The position numbers and the translations under genes were made by a program. Positions 46,557-54,937 of a stretch of 64,000 bases of DNA are shown here, piece after piece. Every line of letters starts with the position of its first letter. The stretch's first letter is position 1. The notes under the pieces were generated by a model. That model searched no databases. It was not told the origin of the DNA and was given only the letters and a program-made list of their open reading frames with translations. Source of the DNA: Ignavibacteria bacterium (GTDB lineage Bacteria; Bacteroidota; Ignavibacteria; Ignavibacteriales; Ignavibacteriaceae); the NCBI GenBank assembly GCA_030693705.1, contig JAUYAB010000005.1, positions 124,001 through 188,000 on the forward strand. Reading direction: 5' to 3'.

Positions 46557-49535
46557 ATGGCCGGTCATTTGTTTATAAAAAATATTCTAACTTTGAAAAT
46601 AACAATACTACTATATCTGTTTGCAAATGCAATGCTCTTTGCGGGTAATACAGGTAAAATAAATGGTTCTGTTAAAGATGCAGCAACCGGTGAGCCTTTG
46701 ATAGGCGTTAGTATTGTTATAGAAGGAAGTAATAAGGGAGCCGCTTCAGACGTTGATGGGAAATTTGTAATTCTTGGTATTTCACCCGGAACTTATTCAT
46801 TGGTAGCTTCATACATTGGATACCAGAAAATAACTTTAACAAATGTAAAAGTAGTTATTGACAGAACCACGGATGTTAGTTTTAAAATGAATGAGGTATC
46901 TATCAAATTTGATAAGGAGGTGGTAGTTAGAGCCACAAGACCTCCGATTGCATTGGATGTATCTTCAAGTAAACGTGATATTGAAATTTCAGAGGTTGAT
47001 GCAGTACCATTACTAAATTTTAACAGTATGTTGAACCTGCAGCCCGGAACTATTTTCCAAACAAGAACTAATGATGCTCAAGAACAAATAACTACAGAAC
47101 TTTCTGTACGGGGTGGAACAGGTGTCGGAGTTTATGTTGATGGTTTAAATATTACGGAAGCGCTTTCGAGCGGCTCTTTAACAAATTTTAATATGAGTTC
47201 ACTTAAAGCGGCGGAAATTCTTTCAGGTGGTTTTAACGCTGAATACGGTAATATAAGATCCGGTATTATTAATGTTGTTACAAAAGACGGAGGTGAAGAT
47301 TATCATTTCAGCGCTGATTTTAAGTTAAGCCCGCCTGCCCGTAAACATTTTGGGGAATCAATATACGACCAAAATACTGCCCCGGAATGGGTCTTGTATG
47401 GCCATGATGATGCTTTATTTGGTCCGGATGGCGTACACAATGTTGGAAGCCCGGATAGTTATTGGGAAATATGGTCATCTCAAGACACTACATATGGTTT
47501 TACTCCTGAACAAGCTCAAGAAGTGTGGAAATATCAACACCGCGAAAGAAAATACGGACATAAACCGGATTATATTATTGATGCGAGTTTGGGAGGTCCA
47601 ATTCCAATATTAAGTGATTACGAAATCGGAAAAAAGATTTCATTTTTTTCCAGTTTCCGTTATGAGTATAATATGTTTGCCGTCCCTCTTTCCCGGAATC
47701 ATTATGAAGATATGAACTGGTTCTGGAAGGTGACGGTTCGTCCCGGTTCAGCCATGAAAATTAACGTTCAAGGCACCTATCAGCAAAATTTATCTACTAC
47801 AACTTATAATACTCCTCAATTATCGGTTGCTACTCCCGAACAATCAATTTTTAGTATGCAATACCCCTTAACCAAGTATTATGAGGGAATGAGATCAATA
47901 GCCGATAGATATAGAAATCAGTTTGCCCTAAACTTAACCCATGCCCCCACAGAAAAAACATATTATGATTTTAAGGTCTCTTATTTATTAAGAAGATCTT
48001 TTGTTAATCATGCAGCATACCGGAGTAGTGAGTCTACTTTCTCTGTCGGAGGTTTTTCATTTGATTCTTCGCCTCTCGGATATGTTGACGAACAAACTGT
48101 CCCCGATTTCGGAGGCAAAGAAGGAACCTTAGGGATAACAAGCAAGGGGTATGCATTTATTTTAGGCGCTCACGGGAAAGAAAGAGACTTTTCGCGTGAA
48201 ATATTAATTAATACACGCTTCGATCTCGTAAGTCAAGTCGACAAGAGTAACCAGATTAAAACAGGAATTGAGTTCAACTATAACGATTTGAATATGAATC
48301 ATGGACTTGTCCAGATATCACCACCGCTCTTGAAGATGGATACGTTTAGGCAAATACCTATAAAAGCAGCATGCTATGTACAGGACAAAATAGAATTTCT
48401 GGGAATGGTAGCAAATTTAGGAATAAGATTAGATTATACTAATAGAAGAGGAACATATTATACCGATCTTTTTTCGAATTGGTTCAATGCAGATAGTCTC
48501 AATTTTGCCCCCACAAGCAAAATAAAACCATTTTTCTATCTTAGTCCTAGAGTTGGTATCTCTCATCCGATAAGTGAAATGAGCAAATTGTTTTTTAATT
48601 ATGGACATTTTTATGATGAGCCGGACGTTCTGTATTTATATAATAAAAGAGAAAGAGAAGCGGGTACATACGACCGGGTAGAAAATTCAAATTTAAAACC
48701 ACAAAGAACAATAGCTTACGAATTAGGTTTCGAGCAACAATTTGGTGAAGAATATTTATTCCATCTATCAGGGTATTACCGGAATATTACCAACCAAATA
48801 ATGTGGGTAGATTATTATTCCAATAAAGGAAATAAAATTTCGTCCTATACGAACGGGAACTATGCAGATTCAAGAGGATTGGAAGCTATCTTTGAGAAAA
48901 AATTAGGCCGCTTTATTATAGGAAGTATAAGTTATGATTATTTGATAACATCATCCGGCAATTTCGGCAACTCGGTTTATTACGAGGATGTTTTAAGAAC
49001 ACCTATACAAAGTTCCAGCAGTCAATATACGCCTGGAGCTTCATATACATTTTTAGCTAACATAACTTTCAAAACACCGCAAGGGTGGGGAAACGAAATA
49101 TTTGATTTAGATTTATTCGGAGATTGGACATTTAATATTACTCAAGAATATAGAAGCGGAAAAACATTTACGTATAACCCTAAAGGTCTTCCAGGCGTTA
49201 ATAATAACATGAGGTGGAGACCTCATCAAAATACAAACATAAGAATTTCGAAAGGATTTAGTTTCAACGGAATATCTCTTCAAGCATATATAGAGGTTTA
49301 TAATTTATTTAACAGGAAAGAATTGAATCCAAATCTGCGGTCGCTATTGTTGCCGAGTCTTAAGCTCTATGATGAGTACCTTGCTTCTCTTAAACTGCCG
49401 GAAGAAGGTGGAAGTGACATGCCGGGTGATTATAAAGCCGACTACATTAAATTACCTGATCCGGGCGATTTCCCCACTCAGCTTTTATTCAATACACCCC
49501 GCGATATCTATTTTGGGATAAGGATAAATTATTAA
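46557..49535 (+). CDS. TonB-dependent outer-membrane receptor
   Basis: 992 residues. A signal peptide (about 1-29) precedes a carboxypeptidase-regulatory-like domain (about 35-112: GSVKDAATGEPLIGVSI, then SDVDGKFVILGISPGTYSL). A plug follows (about 130-245) with LSVRGGTGVGVYVDGLNI and EILSGGFNAEYGNIRSGIIN. The rest is a 22-strand-type barrel ending NTPRDIYFGIRINY. Such receptors import glycans or chelates using TonB energy. Next to secreted glycan-binding proteins and hexosaminidases, the likely cargo is an amino-sugar oligosaccharide. No SusD-like lipoprotein follows; instead an FN3 secreted protein and a PorV-like barrel do. Confidence 0.9.
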   Translation: MAGHLFIKNILTLKITILLYLFANAMLFAGNTGKINGSVKDAATGEPLIGVSIVIEGSNKGAASDVDGKFVILGISPGTYSLVASYIGYQKITLTNVKVVIDRTTDVSFKMNEVSIKFDKEVVVRATRPPIALDVSSSKRDIEISEVDAVPLLNFNSMLNLQPGTIFQTRTNDAQEQITTELSVRGGTGVGVYVDGLNITEALSSGSLTNFNMSSLKAAEILSGGFNAEYGNIRSGIINVVTKDGGEDYHFSADFKLSPPARKHFGESIYDQNTAPEWVLYGHDDALFGPDGVHNVGSPDSYWEIWSSQDTTYGFTPEQAQEVWKYQHRERKYGHKPDYIIDASLGGPIPILSDYEIGKKISFFSSFRYEYNMFAVPLSRNHYEDMNWFWKVTVRPGSAMKINVQGTYQQNLSTTTYNTPQLSVATPEQSIFSMQYPLTKYYEGMRSIADRYRNQFALNLTHAPTEKTYYDFKVSYLLRRSFVNHAAYRSSESTFSVGGFSFDSSPLGYVDEQTVPDFGGKEGTLGITSKGYAFILGAHGKERDFSREILINTRFDLVSQVDKSNQIKTGIEFNYNDLNMNHGLVQISPPLLKMDTFRQIPIKAACYVQDKIEFLGMVANLGIRLDYTNRRGTYYTDLFSNWFNADSLNFAPTSKIKPFFYLSPRVGISHPISEMSKLFFNYGHFYDEPDVLYLYNKREREAGTYDRVENSNLKPQRTIAYELGFEQQFGEEYLFHLSGYYRNITNQIMWVDYYSNKGNKISSYTNGNYADSRGLEAIFEKKLGRFIIGSISYDYLITSSGNFGNSVYYEDVLRTPIQSSSSQYTPGASYTFLANITFKTPQGWGNEIFDLDLFGDWTFNITQEYRSGKTFTYNPKGLPGVNNNMRWRPHQNTNIRISKGFSFNGISLQAYIEVYNLFNRKELNPNLRSLLLPSLKLYDEYLASLKLPEEGGSDMPGDYKADYIKLPDPGDFPTQLLFNTPRDIYFGIRINY

Positions 49536-49548
49536 ACTTGGAGAAATT

Positions 49549-51513
49549 ATGAAATATCTAGGCTGGACTAAAATTTTACTTATCATATTATTAAGCATTT
49601 TGACAACTACAAAATCTCAAATAAAATATGAACATCATATAAATCGAATTGCAACCGAAGTTAGTGATGACGGAGCGTTACTTTATAGAGTTAACACCCT
49701 GCTTTATTGTACCTGGCCATACGATTCGCGTTATTTTAATTTTTCAGCCAGAAAAAATTACCAGGAGTCATGGGGCGTATGGGTAGGCACAAAAAACTTT
49801 CTAGGAGTAAAGGATACTGTTCCAAAAGATGCGATGGTTGCCTCCGGCAATTTTTATTCAAATCTTAATGATATTGTCCCGTTAAGCTTACAGAAAAGGG
49901 TTCGTTATCCTTATCCCAACGTAAGAATTAACGACGGCACCGGAAAAATAAAAACAGAAAACTTTGACGGGGCAATTCTTGTTACTTCACTAGTCTGTGA
50001 TGAACAAATTGAAAGTGTTTGGACAACCTCTCTTGGCTTAACAACTCAATTGAAGACTTATGCCTATGCAAGTGAAGGTCATCGGAACTATATCATTTAT
50101 GATTACAAATTTATTAATACCGGAAATGTTGATAAAGATGCTCTTACAAAAGAATTGACAAAGAAACTTACCGATGTATGGTTTGGATTTTCATTTTCAA
50201 CCGATATAAAACCAAAGTTCGGCGGAAAGGAATTAGATGATAATTATAAATATTATGGCCACGATTATGCAGATTGGCTCAAAGGAAATCTGAATGCTGA
50301 TTCCGCCCGCTTGCTTGCTGTTTGGGATGGAAATTTAGGAACAGGCAATTATGACCCGGATCCAATTACAAGCGAACCACGTGTGCCAGGGTATTATGGC
50401 GTAGGGATTCTTCATGTTGACAAACAGGCGATTGACGATCTGGAATCCGGGTCTTCTGATGATCCTTCTCAACCTAAGAATGTTACTAATGCTTCTGGAA
50501 CGGAATCAAGTGCAAGCACACAGCTCCAAAAACTTTCTCAAGGCGGGAATGAAAATTTTGCCGGTTACGGCGCTGAAAATTTTCTAATTAGCTGCGGACC
50601 TTATACTATTCCGCTTAATGAAGATGTTCGTATTGTGCTTGTTCAAATTATTGATGGCATCTCACGCGAAAAAGCTGAGGAATTAGGAACCGAATATTTG
50701 AGCGGCAAAATTACCAAAAGTGAATTCGAGTCGATAATTTCAACAGGTAAGGATTCACTTTTCAAGTCCTATAATGCGGCAAAGACAGCTTTTAAGAATC
50801 GCTTAAATATACCGGATCAGCCTCCACCTCCTGATTCCATATTGGTAACCACCGGTGTGGGGAAAATTGAGTTAAAGTGGTCTGCAAGTGCCGAGAATGC
50901 AAGTGATCCTGATACAAAGGTAAAAGATTTTGCCGGCTATCGAATTTATAGAGCAGCAATCACACCGGACAATACATGGGAAAAGATTTACGAAATGGGC
51001 GGCTCTTCAGGTAACCCTATAACTCATTCATATGTAGATTCGAATCTTGTAATGGGATTTGATTACTATTATGCGGTAACAGCTTTTGATGATGGTTCGC
51101 AGAACTACGTTAATCCGGGCGTTTCTTTAGAGAGCTCGAGACTTGCTTCTACAGCATACGTTGGAGCTTCGGCGGCAAGAGAGGCACAAACAACGCTCGA
51201 AGATTTTAAAAGCAAGTTAAGAGTTGTGCCGAATCCGTTTAATATTAGATCACGCAATTTTGGCGACCCGAATGACGTTAGCAATGCCGAAAACAATAAA
51301 TTACTGTTTATAGGATTGCCGGCAGAATGTACAATTAGGATATTCACAGTCTCTGGTGACTTGGTTAAAACGATCTATCATTCAAATGGTCTTGGCTCAG
51401 AAGAATGGAACCAGGTAACAGACTCAAATCAATTTATAACAAGTGGTCTATACATAGCCCATGTGGAATCTGGATTAGGAGATGAAATAATTAAATTTGT
51501 GGTAATCAGATGA
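49549..51513 (+). CDS. Secreted FN3-domain protein with a T9SS-like C-terminal domain
   Basis: 654 residues. A signal peptide (about 1-23, ending TTTKSQ) leads into a large unrecognised domain (about 30-420) rich in W and Y with NYIIYDYKFINTGN and WFGFSFSTDIKPKF. An FN3-like domain follows (about 425-520: KIELKWSASAENAS, FAGYRIYRAA, YYYAVTAFDD). The end, from VVPNPFNIRSR (about 561) to IIKFVVIR, resembles a short T9SS sorting domain (strand pattern IRIFTVSGDLVKTI). It starts 13 bases after the TonB receptor and overlaps the PorV-like gene (ATGA). It may serve as the substrate-binding partner in the place of SusD. Confidence 0.68.
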   Translation: MKYLGWTKILLIILLSILTTTKSQIKYEHHINRIATEVSDDGALLYRVNTLLYCTWPYDSRYFNFSARKNYQESWGVWVGTKNFLGVKDTVPKDAMVASGNFYSNLNDIVPLSLQKRVRYPYPNVRINDGTGKIKTENFDGAILVTSLVCDEQIESVWTTSLGLTTQLKTYAYASEGHRNYIIYDYKFINTGNVDKDALTKELTKKLTDVWFGFSFSTDIKPKFGGKELDDNYKYYGHDYADWLKGNLNADSARLLAVWDGNLGTGNYDPDPITSEPRVPGYYGVGILHVDKQAIDDLESGSSDDPSQPKNVTNASGTESSASTQLQKLSQGGNENFAGYGAENFLISCGPYTIPLNEDVRIVLVQIIDGISREKAEELGTEYLSGKITKSEFESIISTGKDSLFKSYNAAKTAFKNRLNIPDQPPPPDSILVTTGVGKIELKWSASAENASDPDTKVKDFAGYRIYRAAITPDNTWEKIYEMGGSSGNPITHSYVDSNLVMGFDYYYAVTAFDDGSQNYVNPGVSLESSRLASTAYVGASAAREAQTTLEDFKSKLRVVPNPFNIRSRNFGDPNDVSNAENNKLLFIGLPAECTIRIFTVSGDLVKTIYHSNGLGSEEWNQVTDSNQFITSGLYIAHVESGLGDEIIKFVVIR

Positions 51514-52535
51514 AAAAATATAATATTTTAATAGTCTCCGGTCTTCTCTTCTTTTGTTCATTTTCTTTTGTAAATGGGCAGGATAATTTTAATAAAGTTG
51601 CTCAAAGCGGTCTGCAATATTTAAAAATCGGCGTTGATGCCGCAATGGTTGGAAAGGGTGAAGCCGGAATATCTACAGTTAAAGGAGTTTCGGCGATGTT
51701 CTGGAATCCTGCCGGGCTGGCAGATTTGAATGACAAAGAGATATTGTTTTGCCATAATGCCTGGATCGCCGATATTTCAATGAATGTTGCTGCTTTTGGA
51801 TTGACTCTAGAAAATATTGGAACCTTTGGAGTTAGTTTGTTATGGATGGATTATGGCAATCTTTATAAAACATCCGTTGCGACTACTATTGAGGAATCCT
51901 CGGAATTTGGATATGTGGACGAAGGAACATTTTCACCTTCAGACATCGCTGTTGGCTTAGCATATTCTAAAAAAATATCCGAACAGTTTTCTGTAGGAGG
52001 TCAAGTCCGTTTTCTCTATGAAAACTATGGAAGTAATAGAACTGTTACGATTTCAGGAGAAGATAAAAATACTGATAATATTATGTCTGCATTTTGTTTT
52101 GATATAGGCACACTATATTATCCCGGATTCAAGAGCCTTGCAATTTCTATGGCGGTTCAAAATTTTTCGCCTGATCTCAAATACCAACAAGAATCGTTTA
52201 GCACGCCATTACTATTTAAAATAGGTGCGTCGATGGATTTACTGGATTTCTACGATGAGAATTCTAAAAGTAATATCATGCTGGCTATTGATGCAATTCA
52301 TCCGCGCGACTTTTCGGAGAGACTAAATGTTGGGCTGGAATTAGACTATCTTGGTATGTTTCAAGTACGCAGTGGTTATCGTTTTAATTATGATGAAGGT
52401 AATTTTTCAGCAGGTGCAGGCTTAAAATACCCTTTGGCGAATACAATGCAACTGCGGTTAGATATAAGCTATTTAATTATGTCGTCAGGAAGATTTTCGC
52501 ACCCATTGCAGTTAACTGCCGGGCTCAAATTTTAA
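51510..52535 (+). CDS. PorV/PorQ-family outer-membrane barrel protein
   Basis: 341 residues. A signal peptide (about 1-23) is followed by the family start: KVAQSGLQYLKIGVDAAMVGKG, then GVSAMFWNPAGLADL (about 59-73). The remainder alternates strands of a FadL-like barrel and ends SHPLQLTAGLKF. PorV shuttles T9SS cargo to the sortase; paralogues are frequent in T9SS bacteria, and their roles are mostly unknown. The start overlaps the stop of the FN3 gene. A cargo-specific partner for the preceding T9SS proteins, or a component of the receptor complex, is plausible. It is not clearly PorV itself rather than a paralogue. Confidence 0.8.
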   Translation: MKKYNILIVSGLLFFCSFSFVNGQDNFNKVAQSGLQYLKIGVDAAMVGKGEAGISTVKGVSAMFWNPAGLADLNDKEILFCHNAWIADISMNVAAFGLTLENIGTFGVSLLWMDYGNLYKTSVATTIEESSEFGYVDEGTFSPSDIAVGLAYSKKISEQFSVGGQVRFLYENYGSNRTVTISGEDKNTDNIMSAFCFDIGTLYYPGFKSLAISMAVQNFSPDLKYQQESFSTPLLFKIGASMDLLDFYDENSKSNIMLAIDAIHPRDFSERLNVGLELDYLGMFQVRSGYRFNYDEGNFSAGAGLKYPLANTMQLRLDISYLIMSSGRFSHPLQLTAGLKF

Positions 52536-52558
52536 TATTATTTCGAGGAGAATCAATT

Positions 52559-53803
52559 ATGTCCAAAATTTTAGAAAAACAAAACGGAGGCAGCCAGACT
52601 GTTCTTCGTCAAAGGAATGTGTCTCTTGTACTGGAGACGATTAAGAGCAATGGTCCTATTGCTAAAAGAGAAATTGTATACTTAACCGGATTAAGTTTTG
52701 CAAAAGTAAATTCAATAATAATATTCTTACATAACCTTGGGCTGATACTTGAGGTGGGAAAAGAAAAATCGAATGGCGGTCGTCCTTCTTCTATTTTTGA
52801 ACTGAATCAGAATTTTCGATACACAATCGGATGCCAATTATCTCATACCCAGATTCATACTATCGTGAGCAATCTTAAAGGAGAGATACTCTTTAATAAT
52901 ATAAAACCCTTCGATAAATCAATAGGAAAAGAAGTTGTTATAGATATGTTGATTGATTCCATAGATAATTTGATTAAAAATTCTGGAATACCAAAAGATA
53001 AATTTATCGGAATTGGAGTAGCTATTGCCGGTTTGTTCAATCCCAAGGATGAAACAACATTGCCTTTTCCTCATTTGGTAACATGGGGAAATGTGTCATT
53101 TAAAAGTATTCTTTCAAATAAATTTAAACTTCCTTGTTATATAAATAACGTGGCTAACGCCGCAGCTTTAGCAGAAAGAAATTTCGGATTAGGTAAAGGA
53201 ATAGAGAATGCTCTGTATTTGAATGTTGGCAGCGGACTTGGAATGGGAATTATTTTCAATGGTAAATTATATGAGGGTGTTTCGGGAACAGCAGGGGAAT
53301 TCGGGCACATCACTGTTGATGAAAATGGTCCGCTGTGTGCGTGCGGCAACGTTGGATGTCTGGAAGCTATTGCAAGCACTAAAGCGGTAATTATTGACGC
53401 TAAAGACCGGCTGAGGCAGGGCGTCTCTTCGGTACTTTCGAATATGGTTAAAGACAATATCAATAATCTTGATTTTAAAATGATATGCGATGCAGCAGTT
53501 CAAAGCGATAAACTTGCCTTTGGTATCATCGATAAAATGGGGCAAAATCTTGGCGAAGGAATTGTAACCCTTATCAATCTTTTAAATCCGGAAAGAATTA
53601 TTCTTGGTGGAAAAATTGTTGATGCGAGCAAGCTAATAATTATTCCAATCATGAATATTGTTCAAAAAAGAGCTTTAGAAATTCCCCGAAGAAATACGGA
53701 AATTGTTTTTTCCAACATGGGCAGCAACGCCGGAACAGTTGGGTCTACTATTCCGATTATTGAAAAATTCTTTGAAAATGAAGTAAACACATTGGTTGAC
53801 TAA
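52559..53803 (+). CDS. ROK-family transcriptional regulator (NagC/XylR type)
   Basis: 414 residues. The N-terminal winged helix-turn-helix (about 18-70) reads VLETIKSNGPIAKREIVYLT, and GGRPSSIFEL closes the wing. The ROK domain follows with NNVANAAALAERNFGLG (about 198-214), GSGLGMGIIFNG and an intact zinc motif CACGNVGCLE (C260, C262, C267). NagC-like proteins bind a phosphorylated amino sugar and release DNA. The gene lies 23 bases after the PorV-like gene and opens the nag-type catabolic part, so it probably represses this locus in the absence of GlcNAc-type substrates. Inverted repeats in the 36.4-37.4 kb spacer are candidate binding sites. Confidence 0.88.
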   Translation: MSKILEKQNGGSQTVLRQRNVSLVLETIKSNGPIAKREIVYLTGLSFAKVNSIIIFLHNLGLILEVGKEKSNGGRPSSIFELNQNFRYTIGCQLSHTQIHTIVSNLKGEILFNNIKPFDKSIGKEVVIDMLIDSIDNLIKNSGIPKDKFIGIGVAIAGLFNPKDETTLPFPHLVTWGNVSFKSILSNKFKLPCYINNVANAAALAERNFGLGKGIENALYLNVGSGLGMGIIFNGKLYEGVSGTAGEFGHITVDENGPLCACGNVGCLEAIASTKAVIIDAKDRLRQGVSSVLSNMVKDNINNLDFKMICDAAVQSDKLAFGIIDKMGQNLGEGIVTLINLLNPERIILGGKIVDASKLIIIPIMNIVQKRALEIPRRNTEIVFSNMGSNAGTVGSTIPIIEKFFENEVNTLVD

Positions 53804-53838
53804 AAAATAAATTTTATAATCATAAATAATAAATTAAA

Positions 53839-54912
53839 ATGAAAAGTATTCGAATTGGCGTTATCGGCGCCGGGAGATTTGGGGTTAATCACCTACATGC
53901 CTTTAGGCAAATGGAAAGCATTAGCGCAATAAAACTTGCGGCTATCTCAGAAATAGATCCTTTAAAAAGAAAAAACTTAGAAATGGAATTTAATATTCCC
54001 GTGTACGAAGATTATAATGAAATGATAAGGAAAGAAGATTTAATTGCGGTTTCACTTGCCACTCAGGATCACCTTCATAGGGAAATTGCTGTTAATGCAC
54101 TTAAAAACGGACTTCATTTATTTGTAGAAAAACCGCTTGATGTAACATCGGAGGGGGCTCTCGAAATAATGAACCTCGCAGAAAAAAACAACCTGCTTCT
54201 TCAAGTCGATTTTCATAAAAGATACGATCCATACCATATTGAAATAAAAGAATTAATTGAGCAAAATAAATTCGGTAGTTTTTTATATGGCTATTGCCAT
54301 ATGGAAGATAAAATTATTGTTCCCCGCGATTGGTTTAAAGATTGGGTTTCGCATAGTTCGCCTGTCTGGTTTCTTGGCTGTCATTTTATTGATCTTTTAA
54401 GTTGGTTAATGGGAAGCAGAGCAGTAAGCGTATATGCGAAAGGACAAAAAATCAAATTAAAAGAACTTGGTATAGATACATTTGATGCTATACAAAGTAT
54501 GGTCACTTTCGAAAATGATGCCGTAATATCATTTGATAATTCTTGGATACTTCCGGAACAATTTTCTTCTATTGTTAACCAGGGATTTCGATTAATCGGT
54601 ACCGAAGGAATTGTCGAAGCCGATTCTGAAAATCGTGGAGCGCTCTCATGTTTCACTTCGGGAAATGGTGTAAGAAATCATAATTCCGGTTTTATATATA
54701 CCATTAAAGAAGCGAGCGGCCGTGAGAAATATGTTGGATACGGAATTAAAAGTATTCAGCATTTTGCAGAGAATCTGTGTTACATGCATAACGGTGGATC
54801 ACTTGAATCGCTCGATGGAACATATCCCTCAGGTTTGGATGGTTATGAAGTGGCAAAAGTGAATGAAGCGATCCATCATAGTATTGATAGCGGAAAAGTA
54901 GTAGCGCTTTGA
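53839..54912 (+). CDS. Gfo/Idh/MocA-family NAD(P)-dependent oxidoreductase
   Basis: 357 residues. The Rossmann motif IGVIGAGRFGVNH lies at 6-18. LFVEKPL has the conserved Lys98 of the EKP motif. The C-terminal domain carries GCHFIDLLSWL with the family His. Substrates in this family are sugars, inositols or nucleotide sugars, and some members act in glycosidase-like or epimerase cycles. Position between a ROK regulator and a GH20-like enzyme suggests a modified amino sugar or a uronic acid, but the sequence does not show which. The gene follows the regulator by 35 bases and leads to the next gene after 25 bases. Confidence 0.85.
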   Translation: MKSIRIGVIGAGRFGVNHLHAFRQMESISAIKLAAISEIDPLKRKNLEMEFNIPVYEDYNEMIRKEDLIAVSLATQDHLHREIAVNALKNGLHLFVEKPLDVTSEGALEIMNLAEKNNLLLQVDFHKRYDPYHIEIKELIEQNKFGSFLYGYCHMEDKIIVPRDWFKDWVSHSSPVWFLGCHFIDLLSWLMGSRAVSVYAKGQKIKLKELGIDTFDAIQSMVTFENDAVISFDNSWILPEQFSSIVNQGFRLIGTEGIVEADSENRGALSCFTSGNGVRNHNSGFIYTIKEASGREKYVGYGIKSIQHFAENLCYMHNGGSLESLDGTYPSGLDGYEVAKVNEAIHHSIDSGKVVAL

Positions 54913-54937
54913 TTTATTATTTTAAGAAAAAGTAATC

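Noticed and set aside
49549-51513. SusD-like lipoprotein after the TonB receptor
   Set aside because: No lipobox cysteine and no SusD/RagB pattern; an FN3 domain and a T9SS-like tail are seen instead.
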